From contig CAKSDT010000039.1 of the NCBI GenBank assembly GCA_934446135.1, positions 1-15,136 on the forward strand: a stretch of DNA of 15,136 nt. Reading direction: 5' to 3'. The notes under the pieces are model-generated. The model saw only the letters and a list, made by a program, of their open reading frames with translations, did not search any database and was not told the DNA's origin. The position numbers were made by a program, and so were the translations under genes. Position 1 is the first letter of the stretch, and each line of letters opens with the position of its first letter. Origin of the DNA: an uncultured Clostridia bacterium (GTDB lineage Bacteria; Bacillota; Clostridia; RGIG6154). Shown piece after piece: positions 3,852 to 11,954 of the stretch.

Positions 3852-5414
3852 TTAAAGTTTAACCGTTTTATATACAAATTTTCCGGTGAGCGGGGTTTTT
3901 CCCGTCAATGCGTTTACAACAAGTGTGTTTGTAAGTTCCGAAAAGTCGTTATTTACCTGTATAACGGTTTTTTCTGTCGGGAAGTAATCGTCAACCATAT
4001 AAGGCGTCTGATAGTTTATAACAATTGTTTTTTCCCTCGGGAACATATGAGTTGTCCATACTGCGTTGAAACATTCGTTTCTTTCTAAAGTATAAGGCTC
4101 ATTGCAGAGGAAAATCATATAATCGTATTTTTCTCTCATTTCGGCTATTTTTCCGTTGTCAAACTGAACAAGGTTTGCCTGAACCGTTACATTAAAGCCC
4201 TCATTTTCAAGTTTCTTTCTAAAGTCTTCGGCAAGTTCCATTTTAGCGTCAAATCTTGCGTGCCTGGATTCGGGAGTTATAACCGATAAAAATACATTTT
4301 TCTTGTTTTTGTCCAGAGGAATATTGTTAAGTTCATTTCTTGCAAGAGTAAGTCCTTTTTGAGTAACTTCGGTTATTTTTTGGTCAACCCACTTTGCGTC
4401 AACTTCGCACTTAGGTCTTTCTGAATCGGTGATTTTAAGTCTTTTCTTAAACCTTTCAATTCTTTCGATTGCGTCGTCTAATCTTGACATCGGAATGTTT
4501 CCGTTTTCAAGTTCTTCAATAATTCTTTCGCCTGCTTCAACCGGCGGCCACAAAAGATAATCGGCACCTGAGGCAAACGCAGCAACCGACTGTTCAACCA
4601 TATCTCCCGTTGCACAGCCGCCCATTGTAAGAGCGTCAGTTACCACAACGCCGTCAAAACCGAGTTCATCTTTTAAAAGTTTAAGTGTAAGGTCTTTTGA
4701 ATATGTCGCAATGGGTGCTGTTCCGTAATCTGCTTTTTTTGAATATGACTCTAATGTAATATGCGAAGTCATAACAGACATTGCACCCGCCTTGAACATT
4801 TCCTTATATGTATAGCCGTATGTTTTCATCCATTCGTCAAAAGGCATAACATTTCTTCCGATAGTTGCGTGCATATTGACAAAGTCTGTTCCTATTCCGG
4901 GGAAATGCTTAACAGTTGCGGCAACATTCTGACTTTGAATACCTTTTACAACATTGGTAAACACTTTTGCGGTTGTTTCTTCATCTTCGGCAGCCTGTGC
5001 ACTTATTGTAAAATTCAATCTTGCCTTTGACATATCAATGCAGGGGGCTAAAATCCAGTCGACATCGTTATAATTCATCTGCATACCGTATGCTTTTCCG
5101 AGGTCGTAACAAAGACTTTCCGAGTCTGCGGCAGCAAGCGACCTTGGGTCGGGGGCATTCAAACCGTCCTCAATATTGGCACCGTCGGCACAAACCACCA
5201 TCGGATATTTTGACAGTTGTCTGCACATATGAACAAAGTCCTGAGATGTTCTTGCTTCTCCTTCAACGCCTTCAACCAAATCGGGAGCGGGTCCTTTTGA
5301 AAAATAAAGACCTCCGATGGGATACTTTTCAAAAAATTCTTTGTAATCCGAAATGCCTTTAAGATCCCTGTAGTGCATTATAAAGGTTTGGTATACTTTT
5401 TCTCTTAAATTCAT
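3852..5414 (-). CDS. GH3 glycosidase, NagZ-like beta-N-acetylhexosaminidase
   Basis: About 520 residues. The GH3 barrel spans roughly 1-340: VKHFPGIGT (168-176), MSVMTSHITLES, and the nucleophile Asp in DGVVVTDALTMGG (about D260). A second alpha/beta domain (about 355-520) completes the two-domain type. No signal peptide, so intracellular. NagZ-type enzymes remove N-acetylglucosamine from muropeptides or glycans. In the catalytic loop the usual GHGxTxxDSH reads GIGTDFVNMH: the acid/base His is kept (H182) but the partner Asp is Asn. Start chosen at 5414, with AGGA 8 nt upstream, rather than 5450, which falls inside a hairpin. It is the last gene of the GDSL/acetylesterase operon. Substrate specificity is inferred. 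Confidence 0.85.
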   Translation of the reverse strand: MNLREKVYQTFIMHYRDLKGISDYKEFFEKYPIGGLYFSKGPAPDLVEGVEGEARTSQDFVHMCRQLSKYPMVVCADGANIEDGLNAPDPRSLAAADSESLCYDLGKAYGMQMNYNDVDWILAPCIDMSKARLNFTISAQAAEDEETTAKVFTNVVKGIQSQNVAATVKHFPGIGTDFVNMHATIGRNVMPFDEWMKTYGYTYKEMFKAGAMSVMTSHITLESYSKKADYGTAPIATYSKDLTLKLLKDELGFDGVVVTDALTMGGCATGDMVEQSVAAFASGADYLLWPPVEAGERIIEELENGNIPMSRLDDAIERIERFKKRLKITDSERPKCEVDAKWVDQKITEVTQKGLTLARNELNNIPLDKNKKNVFLSVITPESRHARFDAKMELAEDFRKKLENEGFNVTVQANLVQFDNGKIAEMREKYDYMIFLCNEPYTLERNECFNAVWTTHMFPREKTIVINYQTPYMVDDYFPTEKTVIQVNNDFSELTNTLVVNALTGKTPLTGKFVYKTVKL

Positions 5415-5445
5415 ATTGATTTTCCTTTCCTTATTATATAATAAA

Positions 5446-5469
5446 GTCAATAGACTGTTGCCTATTGAC
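5446..5469 (-). terminator. Hairpin between acetylesterase and GH3 genes
   Basis: GTCAATAG (5446-5453) and CTATTGAC (5462-5469) form a perfect 8-bp stem with an 8-nt loop. On the minus strand it comes 11 nt after the acetylesterase stop and is followed by TTTATTAT, so it may be a weak or partial terminator that lowers GH3 expression, or an mRNA-stabilising hairpin. Confidence 0.5.
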
Positions 5470-5479
5470 CTTATATTAT

Positions 5480-7807
5480 TTATCTTTCCATAATATCAAA
5501 ATTACTGCAAGGTCTGAGGCTGCCCGAACCGTCTAAAATAAATGCTTTGACTTTTCTTGCTCTTCCGGGAACTTTTTCTTCTTTTGTAATGGTTTCCTCT
5601 CCGTTTGTTTCAATGTTTTGAATACTTGTGCTTATAAGTGTGCCGTCTTTGGCATAAAACGCAAATACAAGAGAAGTTTCAATGTTTGCTTTGTGCGGGT
5701 TTTTGATTGTAACTACCGCATTTCCGAAAGTATCCGACGGAATATTTCCGTCTTTCTGATAGTATGTGCTTAAAGATTTTCTGTCCATTTTAAGCGATAC
5801 ATCAAACAAATATCCGTTTGAAACAGAAGTTGTTTTGAGTGTGTCCGTAATATCATTTGAACCCTCTTTTATTATAAATTTATAATCGGCAGGGTTTGTA
5901 TCGGTTTCAAAAGTATAATAATATGTGTTGTCGGGAAGCACATCTATAATTCCGATATGGTCAACACTTTCGGGATCCAGATTTTCCTGAAGTGCATAGT
6001 CCTTTTTAACATAAAATACGGTAACAGTGCCGTTTCCTATAACTTTGTTTCCAAGATAACCCGTAAGAGAAACAGTGTTGTTTCCGTCAAAGTATGAGGA
6101 TTTTATGTCATCTTTTTTGTAACCGTTGGCAAAATTGAATGTTTTTTCAAATCCCCCTGCTTTTACGGTTATGAAATCAGTTTTTTCGCTGCCGTTTACA
6201 AACGAAATGGTATCGGCTCCGTTTACGGAATTTTTTGAAAGTTTAATCGAATTTCCCGAAACTTTAGTAATCTCAACATTTTTATCTTTTGCATATAAAG
6301 GAGATGCAAGCAAAAGGTAGTTGTGAGTTTCCGGGTCGTTTATTGTAAGTTTGTCTTCGTTTACTTTAAAAAGAGTCGAATCGTAATAAAGTTTGATGTC
6401 TTTTACAGATCTGTCGCTTGTTGCACTTAGTATGCCGAATAAGTTTTCAGCCGCATCAATACCTACTTCGTTGTAAGTTTCCTGCGAATGATGAATCATT
6501 GTCCAACTGTTTACATTCATATCCGATGTTGTCATAACTTCGGGTTCGTTTGAAACTATGTTAAAATCTTTTACGGTTTTGTGAAGTTCATACTGTGCAA
6601 GTCTTGTTCCGTCAAGCCTGTCGGAATCGTCTTTGGGATTGTTGCAGTATCTCGGAACAATATCTCCGCAAAATTCAACGCCCAAATCATTTTTAAATCC
6701 GTTATGGATAACTGTCATATTGTTCAAATAAGTATCTTTTGAAACGCTTGCCTGAATATCATTTTCACCCTGATACCAGAAATAACCTTTTTTAACAATT
6801 TCAAAATTATCCGAATTTACATAAGATGTGGCATTGCTTCCTTTTTCAAAATCCGAAATTGCTTCATTAAATCTGTTAACTGCGTTTGTGTAAAGATTGC
6901 AAAGCGGAACTGTCATTGTTTTTCCGTCTGCATTTTCGGGATACCAGTTCGGATATTCTTTTGTTTCAACAAAATCCGGCTGCCACTCGGCTGACGATGT
7001 CGAACCTCTTGCCGCAAGAACAAACAAAACTTTTTCACCCGTTAAATCATACCAGGTTTTTCCCAATGCCGGCGGATAGCCGTAACCCCTGTTTGAAGAG
7101 TTTGTGTTCATTGTGCCGAAACACATATCAAATCTTGAAAGGTCGGGGGACTGTGAAATATACTGCGAATAGTATTTTGTGTGAGCATAAGTGTAAACTG
7201 TTCCGTCATCGCAGACTGTTGCGTCGGTATGACCCGGTGTTGTGCAGTCCGCACCGAAAGAGTTCGACTGACCTGCAATCAAAAATACATTCAAAGGTGC
7301 TTTTTCAACTTTGTTTACAATAAGTTTTTTGCCGTTTTTAGATGTGATTGTAACCGGTGCGTCCGAAACTTTTTTGGCGATCAATGTTTTGTTTTCAACT
7401 GAAACAATGCTTGCATCCGAAGAAGAAACCGCAAAATCGCCCGAACCGAAATGGTAATCATATCTGTCGTCAAACTGAAGAACAAAGTCGCTGCCCGATT
7501 TTACAAATTTAATCATAACAGTTTTTCCGTTTGTTATAACTTTTCCGTACCCCTCTTTTTCATATGTGGGAATATACGGCTGGTAAATCTCGGCATTTTG
7601 GTCTTCACATAATATTTTCGGAAGTTTGGGATGTCCTTTCGGAACTGATACTTCAAATTCGCCGTCTTGGTTTAATGAGGCAGAATAAGATGTGCCGATT
7701 AAAGTGATTTTAAAATCAGAAAGCGAAATATCTTCTGCATATGCCGGAATTACCGTCAAACTCATTAAAATGCAGACCGAAATTAATAAACAGATAATTC
7801 TTTTCAT
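5480..7807 (-). CDS. Secreted sialate O-acetylesterase-like carbohydrate esterase
   Basis: About 775 residues. A signal peptide (KRIICLLISVC...) with an AYA cleavage site near residue 25 is followed by a BIG2-like Ig domain (about 105-170, SSSDASIVSVENKTLIAKKV). The SASA-type SGNH esterase domain follows: FLIAGQSNSFG (nucleophile Ser near 181), WYQGEND (near 345) and the His in WTMIHHSQETYNEVG (near 440). It should remove O-acetyl groups from sialic acid or other glycans outside the cell. The C-terminus (about 580-770) has two beta-rich modules also found in the neighbouring GDSL protein. No sorting or SLH motif. ATG at 7807 is preferred over 7816 because AAGGG is about 10 nt from it and only 1 nt from the other. 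The downstream partner is GH3. Confidence 0.85.
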   Translation of the reverse strand: MKRIICLLISVCILMSLTVIPAYAEDISLSDFKITLIGTSYSASLNQDGEFEVSVPKGHPKLPKILCEDQNAEIYQPYIPTYEKEGYGKVITNGKTVMIKFVKSGSDFVLQFDDRYDYHFGSGDFAVSSSDASIVSVENKTLIAKKVSDAPVTITSKNGKKLIVNKVEKAPLNVFLIAGQSNSFGADCTTPGHTDATVCDDGTVYTYAHTKYYSQYISQSPDLSRFDMCFGTMNTNSSNRGYGYPPALGKTWYDLTGEKVLFVLAARGSTSSAEWQPDFVETKEYPNWYPENADGKTMTVPLCNLYTNAVNRFNEAISDFEKGSNATSYVNSDNFEIVKKGYFWYQGENDIQASVSKDTYLNNMTVIHNGFKNDLGVEFCGDIVPRYCNNPKDDSDRLDGTRLAQYELHKTVKDFNIVSNEPEVMTTSDMNVNSWTMIHHSQETYNEVGIDAAENLFGILSATSDRSVKDIKLYYDSTLFKVNEDKLTINDPETHNYLLLASPLYAKDKNVEITKVSGNSIKLSKNSVNGADTISFVNGSEKTDFITVKAGGFEKTFNFANGYKKDDIKSSYFDGNNTVSLTGYLGNKVIGNGTVTVFYVKKDYALQENLDPESVDHIGIIDVLPDNTYYYTFETDTNPADYKFIIKEGSNDITDTLKTTSVSNGYLFDVSLKMDRKSLSTYYQKDGNIPSDTFGNAVVTIKNPHKANIETSLVFAFYAKDGTLISTSIQNIETNGEETITKEEKVPGRARKVKAFILDGSGSLRPCSNFDIMER

Positions 7808-7831
7808 TGTATTCATACCCTTTCTGTAAAA

Positions 7832-9772
7832 TTATTTTCTTATTATGTCAATTTTGTAACTTACGGGTTTTGCAAGAAGTTTTGCATTTGATCTGTTATC
7901 ACTGATAAGTTTTGTGTCAGCATCGGCATTTTTTCTGCAAGCCATATATTTGTCATAATAAATTTCCATCTTGTTTGCATAATTTTCTGAGAAAAACTTA
8001 TAAACAACATTATCGGTATATGAAGGGTCTGCAGCTGAAATGCTGTAGTCTACACTGTCATAGTCAATGTTTGCCGATTTCATCAGTTGGTTCATCTGTG
8101 CAATATGCCTTTTTTCATACTGTGCATTATACATTTCTTCGCTGCATAGAAGTTCATAAACTTTTTTTGAAGTTTCGAGGTTTGGATTTTTGTCCGATAA
8201 TGCGATATTAACACCTTTTTTAAGTTCGTTTGAAGATACTGTAAAAGCAGTTTTTCCGTCAAGTTTTATCTCGTATGTTCCGTCCCCGAGGTCGGCTTTT
8301 ATTGTTTCTGAATTTAATCCGCCGGTAATGTCGTAAAACCTTTCCGTTTCTTTGTATGAATTTGAGTTGTAAAGCGGAAGCGAATAAGGTTTATATGTAA
8401 ACGAAATTCCGCTGCCGTTTGCAGAAACCTCTGAAATATCGGCATTTTCGGCAGTTACGCTGTTATTTTTAATGTCAATTTCGGATACCTGTTTTACACC
8501 CTGCTGTTTCAGGAAAAGATAGGCCATAATTGTCTGGCCTGTTTCTGCAGGGTGAATGTTGTCGGGCATAAGATTTACGCCGCTTTTTTTAATATCCGAA
8601 AGATATGAGTGCCAGTCAACAACAGGTATGTTTAATTCTTTTGCGGCTTTTTCTATTTCCTCAGCCTGTAAATCCATTGCCGGATCTACATACGGATATT
8701 TGTCATAAGAAGAACCTGCAACCGTCGGGGTTATAAACACCGTTTTTGTGCCGTTTTTGTCAAGTTCTGCCTTAATCTTTTTAATGTTTCCAACACTGTT
8801 TGTTACAGAATTTTGGTTAATTCCCGTTACGCTGTCGCTTGTGTGCGACCATACAATATCGTTAAATCCAAACATAATTGTGGCTTTTGTGGGAACTTTG
8901 TCTGCCAATATGTCCCACGAAAGTCTGTTAAGTCCGCCCCATGCAGTGTCGTTTGGAATACCGTAGTTTGTAAAACTTATGTTTCTTTCAGGGTATCTTG
9001 TGTTGTAAAAATACTCAATATACATAGGATATGTAAGTTTTGTTCCTACACCTGCGGTAATAGAGTCGCCTATAAATGCAACTGTGTCCGAATCTTTATA
9101 TACGAAAGAACCGTTAATGTCCTCGTTTTCAGTTCCGTCCGAAAGGGGAGTCACAAAACTTTCACCCCATACAAATGCTTTCATCTTAACTGTGTTTTCT
9201 GGAATTGAAACATCGTATGAAAAATCTGTCTCTCCGTTGTATTTTGCGTTTGCCACACCCGAAACAGAAGAACCCGTCAAAACACCGTCTTTGTCATATG
9301 AGGCAAAAACAACTGTAAACTTTTCGTTGTTGTCGCCGTAAAGATTTTTAATTCTTGCATTAAGTTCGGCAATGTCACCGTCTGTAAGAGTCTTAATTCC
9401 GCCTTTTGAAGAAACCGTAATGTCCGAAGTAAAAAGGTTTCCCTGAACAAGCGTTAAGGAGATGTTGTCCGTTATGTCTTTTTCTCCCTCTTTTATAACA
9501 AAGTTGTAATCGGAAAGCGAATCGGCGTCAAATTTAAATTTGTAAGCATATTTTCCGCTTAAATCGGCAGTTGTCTGTCCGATATGTCCGATATTTTCAT
9601 CAGAAAGTCCTGCTCCTTTTTTAACAAGGCAAACCGTAACCTGTGAATTGGGTGCCGAAACTCCCTCAACTCTTATGTTTTGAGTGTTTTTGTGCATTGT
9701 TGCGTCGGCAAAAACACTTAAACCCGAAAAAATCACGGCAAAGCATAAAAGTATCGCAATAATCTTTTTCAT
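7832..9772 (-). CDS. Secreted SGNH/GDSL hydrolase with N-terminal accessory modules
   Basis: 646 residues. Signal peptide (1-22, cut near VFA-DA), then two beta-rich modules (about 32-106 and 150-212), then an SGNH hydrolase: block I VAFIGDSITAG (S237), block II Gly in NYGIPNDTAWGG, block III FGFND (302-305) and block V DNIHP (D404, H407), so the Ser-His-Asp machinery is complete. A helical C-terminal extension (about 500-646) is of unknown role. Such enzymes commonly act as carbohydrate or peptidoglycan O-acetylesterases. AGGAGG is 10 nt before the start, and the promoter is at 9808-9836. It is the first gene of a leftward operon with the SASA esterase (about 24 nt gap) and GH3. Confidence 0.87.
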   Translation of the reverse strand: MKKIIAILLCFAVIFSGLSVFADATMHKNTQNIRVEGVSAPNSQVTVCLVKKGAGLSDENIGHIGQTTADLSGKYAYKFKFDADSLSDYNFVIKEGEKDITDNISLTLVQGNLFTSDITVSSKGGIKTLTDGDIAELNARIKNLYGDNNEKFTVVFASYDKDGVLTGSSVSGVANAKYNGETDFSYDVSIPENTVKMKAFVWGESFVTPLSDGTENEDINGSFVYKDSDTVAFIGDSITAGVGTKLTYPMYIEYFYNTRYPERNISFTNYGIPNDTAWGGLNRLSWDILADKVPTKATIMFGFNDIVWSHTSDSVTGINQNSVTNSVGNIKKIKAELDKNGTKTVFITPTVAGSSYDKYPYVDPAMDLQAEEIEKAAKELNIPVVDWHSYLSDIKKSGVNLMPDNIHPAETGQTIMAYLFLKQQGVKQVSEIDIKNNSVTAENADISEVSANGSGISFTYKPYSLPLYNSNSYKETERFYDITGGLNSETIKADLGDGTYEIKLDGKTAFTVSSNELKKGVNIALSDKNPNLETSKKVYELLCSEEMYNAQYEKRHIAQMNQLMKSANIDYDSVDYSISAADPSYTDNVVYKFFSENYANKMEIYYDKYMACRKNADADTKLISDNRSNAKLLAKPVSYKIDIIRK

Positions 9773-9807
9773 ATTAAGTTATCCTCCTATATGTTCATAC
9801 ACAATTT

Positions 9808-9836
9808 ATTATATAACAAACAGCTGTACCTTTCAA
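9808..9836 (-). promoter_or_regulatory. Promoter of the GDSL/esterase/GH3 operon, TTGAAA-17-TATAAT
   Basis: Minus strand: -35 TTGAAA (9836-9831), a 17-bp spacer containing the short palindrome CAGCTG, -10 TATAAT (9813-9808). It lies about 36 bp before the GDSL start and after the terminator of the SLH gene, so it begins a new unit. Confidence 0.8.
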
Positions 9837-9872
9837 TAACTCAAAATTGCTCTTTGCTATATCATTTTTGAT

Positions 9873-9901
9873 AAACAAAGGGCGTGCCCACCCGCACGCC
9901 C
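9873..9901 (-). terminator. Terminator of the SLH gene
   Basis: Minus strand: GGGCGTGC and GCACGCCC (9901-9894 and 9887-9880) form an 8-bp GC-rich stem with a 6-nt loop, followed by TTTGTTT. It lies 20 nt after the SLH stop codon. Confidence 0.85.
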
Positions 9902-9920
9902 TAAGATTGTCACATCTTTT

Positions 9921-11189
9921 TTAAAACATATTTCTCTTTTTTGCTTCATATATGATTTTTGCCATATCTCCGCGGGTGAATAAATCCATTTTTTCTGCCT
10001 GCTCAGAGGTTATAAGACCCATTTTTGTAAATGTGTTTATCGCGGTCTGCCAATCGGGACTTTCGCCCATATTGCGGAGTATTAACGCCGCAAACTGACT
10101 TGCGGTAATTGTATCGTCCGGTGCAAACATACCGTCACCCACACCTTCGGCAATACCCTTGTCCTTTGCAATGTTTGCATACTTAGCACCCCAATTATCA
10201 CTTTTAATGTCCGAAAAGTATGATGTGCCGGAAGTCTGTGCGTCCTCATATCCCATTGCACGGACAAGTATTGCGGTTGCCTCTATTCTAGTAAGCGGCT
10301 TTAATAAATCAAGCCCCTTTTCATTGCCTTTTAATAAGCCCTCCGCCTTCAAACTTTCCGCTTCAGCATCATATGTGGGTTTTGTTTCAAGTACATGTTC
10401 CGATAAATTTTGTGAATATGGAGAATTTTTCACTTCCTCATCATTAAAAGCACCTGTAAACTCGTCTGCAGTGTATAGCACAAACGACTTTATTTTTGGT
10501 AAAATCCTGTCTTGGTTATCATGTAATTTTATTAAATACTCATTTGATTCACATTTGATATATAAAACCGTTAAATAACCAAGACCGAAAATTTTTATAT
10601 CTTTAACTGTTGTTTCCCCTTTCGCAGTTATAGCATTCCCGATTTGTTCTCTGTCATTGATATAAGTAAATATGTTATCATCCACAATATCAATATAATT
10701 ATTCCGTATCTCCTCATCAGTTATTTGCTCCCCTTCAGAAGAAAATACCCCTGTACCATATTTCTTCCTATTTACCTTGAAAATGTCGTTTTTGTTCAAC
10801 AAATATGAGAGACATCCGGCATTTGCGTATTGATTCAGATATTTGGATGTGTCTATAGAACTAATCAAAAGTCCCTTTTCCATATTCAGCGAATATCCGT
10901 CTCGGATTTGCTCCTCAACATACTCATCATTACCGAGTTTCAAGCCCATTTTTATCTTGGCGTAATCAGGATATCCCATAATCTCCTTTATTCTGCCTTG
11001 CAAATAAATTTCATTTTCTTCTTGCATTTTCTTTCGTATCTGTGTATTAATGTTGCTATTTAAATGTATTTTATTTAAACATTCGTTTAACCCCTCTATA
11101 TGTGTGCCGTTTTCTGCCGAGACAACGCTCAAAGGAATTGTTGAAACTAGTATAGATAGGCTGATAAGTAAAACTAACATTTTTTTCAT
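9921..11189 (-). CDS. Secreted surface protein with three C-terminal SLH repeats
   Basis: 422 residues. A signal peptide ends near SVVSA-E (about 25). The middle (30-270) is an unrecognised, largely charged domain with a single DxF-like helix-rich pattern and no known catalytic motif. The last 150 residues are three S-layer-homology repeats (about 273-316, 323-377, 380-422), with LTRIEATAILVRAMG, ITASQFAALILRNMG and FTRGDMAKIIYEA marking them. SLH repeats hold proteins on pyruvylated cell-wall polymers. It is monocistronic: own promoter (11370-11398), a leader hairpin (11236-11282) and a terminator (9873-9901). AAAGGA is present about 9 nt before the ATG. The function of the N-terminal domain is unknown. 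Confidence 0.83.
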   Translation of the reverse strand: MKKMLVLLISLSILVSTIPLSVVSAENGTHIEGLNECLNKIHLNSNINTQIRKKMQEENEIYLQGRIKEIMGYPDYAKIKMGLKLGNDEYVEEQIRDGYSLNMEKGLLISSIDTSKYLNQYANAGCLSYLLNKNDIFKVNRKKYGTGVFSSEGEQITDEEIRNNYIDIVDDNIFTYINDREQIGNAITAKGETTVKDIKIFGLGYLTVLYIKCESNEYLIKLHDNQDRILPKIKSFVLYTADEFTGAFNDEEVKNSPYSQNLSEHVLETKPTYDAEAESLKAEGLLKGNEKGLDLLKPLTRIEATAILVRAMGYEDAQTSGTSYFSDIKSDNWGAKYANIAKDKGIAEGVGDGMFAPDDTITASQFAALILRNMGESPDWQTAINTFTKMGLITSEQAEKMDLFTRGDMAKIIYEAKKRNMF

Positions 11190-11304
11190 AACCGTTTTTC
11201 CTTTCTGAAATTATGCAAAATCTTTGGTTATAACGAAAAAAGGCAAAAGGGTACAGCAAAGTATTTGCTGTACCCTTTTGCCGCTGATAAACAGGTTCAA
11301 CCAT
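11071..11304 (-). CDS. Possible leader ORF across the SLH-gene attenuator
   Basis: A 77-codon minus-strand frame starts at ATG 11304 with a strong GGAGG ribosome site 9 nt upstream, inside the leader of the SLH gene. It reads through the terminator-like hairpin and overlaps the SLH start (11189) in another frame. The peptide (MVEPVYQRQKGTANTLLY...) resembles nothing I know and the last part is a shadow of the SLH gene. The ribosome site is better than chance would suggest, so a leader peptide controlling the hairpin is possible, but the frame may be accidental. Confidence 0.25.
   Translation of the reverse strand: MVEPVYQRQKGTANTLLYPFAFFRYNQRFCIISERKNGYEKNVSFTYQPIYTSFNNSFERCLGRKRHTYRGVKRMFK
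11236..11282 (-). terminator. Perfect 19-bp hairpin plus U6 in the SLH leader (attenuator)
   Basis: GGCAAAAGGGTACAGCAAA (11242-11260) pairs perfectly with its complement at 11264-11282 around a 3-nt loop; on the minus strand six T's follow (11241-11236). It stands between the promoter at 11370-11398 and the SLH start at 11189, so it can stop transcription before the gene. If the tspO transcript reads through, it also ends there. Confidence 0.85.
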
Positions 11305-11369
11305 ACCGAAGCCCTCCTCATTAAACTGCCTTTAACCTATATATTGCCAAAAGTCTGCTCTTTATAGAC

Positions 11370-11398
11370 ATTTTACCATATTTTTACTTTTATTTCAA
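11370..11398 (-). promoter_or_regulatory. Promoter of the SLH gene, TTGAAA-17-TAAAAT
   Basis: Minus strand: -35 TTGAAA (11398-11393), 17-bp spacer ending in TGG, -10 TAAAAT (11375-11370). Its start, near 11363, gives a leader of about 170 nt: about 80 nt of possible aptamer or leader-ORF sequence, then the hairpin, then the SLH ribosome site. Confidence 0.7.
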
Positions 11399-11434
11399 TA
11401 GGTTAATAAGCAATTTCCGGGTAGGCATAAGCCT

Positions 11435-11902
11435 TCAGTTTAAAGAATATACGCAGAAAGTAAGGTATGACGCAAAGAGAAGCCATAAAAGATACGGAAC
11501 TTGAAGATAGGCTGCAAGTTTTGAACATTTTTGCCACGAATATATCATTATAATTACAAGTGCGATAAGAATAATAAGCCATATAAGGGCAAAAAGATAA
11601 GATTTCATATTGAAAAAGATTATACTCCAGCAGAAATTAAATGCAAGTTGGAGTCCGTAAATTATCACGGAATAGGATTTTTGGTCTGTCGGGCAATGGG
11701 AAAGATAAACCTTTGCCATACCGAAACCCATTAAAACATAAAGAATTGACCAGACAATGGGGAAAACATAATCAGGCGGATTAAGTGCCGATTTGCTTAC
11801 CGAATTAAAATCTTCCATACCCTGCATTGTGATATATGCCGAAAGTCCTCCCACTGCAAGAGGGATGAGAATGTTCAGCACATATACTTTCCATTTTTTC
11901 AT
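11435..11902 (-). CDS. tspO: TspO/MBR family membrane protein
   Basis: 155 residues, five predicted membrane helices (about 8-28, 47-65, 78-98, 103-121, 132-152). Family hallmarks are seen: KSALNPPDYVFPIVWSILYVLMG, QLAFNFCWSIIFF and YLQVPYLLWLLFASYLT, with the Trp- and Pro-rich segments that line the tetrapyrrole/cholesterol pocket of TspO. Bacterial members bind or break down porphyrins and act in stress responses. The start has GAGGTG upstream. It follows the AraC-type regulator by 52 bp on the same strand, possibly cotranscribed. Length matches the family. The precise ligand here is unknown. Confidence 0.9.
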   Translation of the reverse strand: MKKWKVYVLNILIPLAVGGLSAYITMQGMEDFNSVSKSALNPPDYVFPIVWSILYVLMGFGMAKVYLSHCPTDQKSYSVIIYGLQLAFNFCWSIIFFNMKSYLFALIWLIILIALVIIMIYSWQKCSKLAAYLQVPYLLWLLFASYLTFCVYSLN

Positions 11903-11954
11903 TTAATTCACCTCATTACACAGTTTATGTATTTTAAGGCGAATTTATAGCAAA

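Noticed and set aside
11423..11434. AGGC-ATAA-GCCT hairpin at the end of tspO as a terminator
   Set aside because: Only a 4-bp stem with no U run; the strong hairpin at 11236-11282 is a better end for any tspO transcript.
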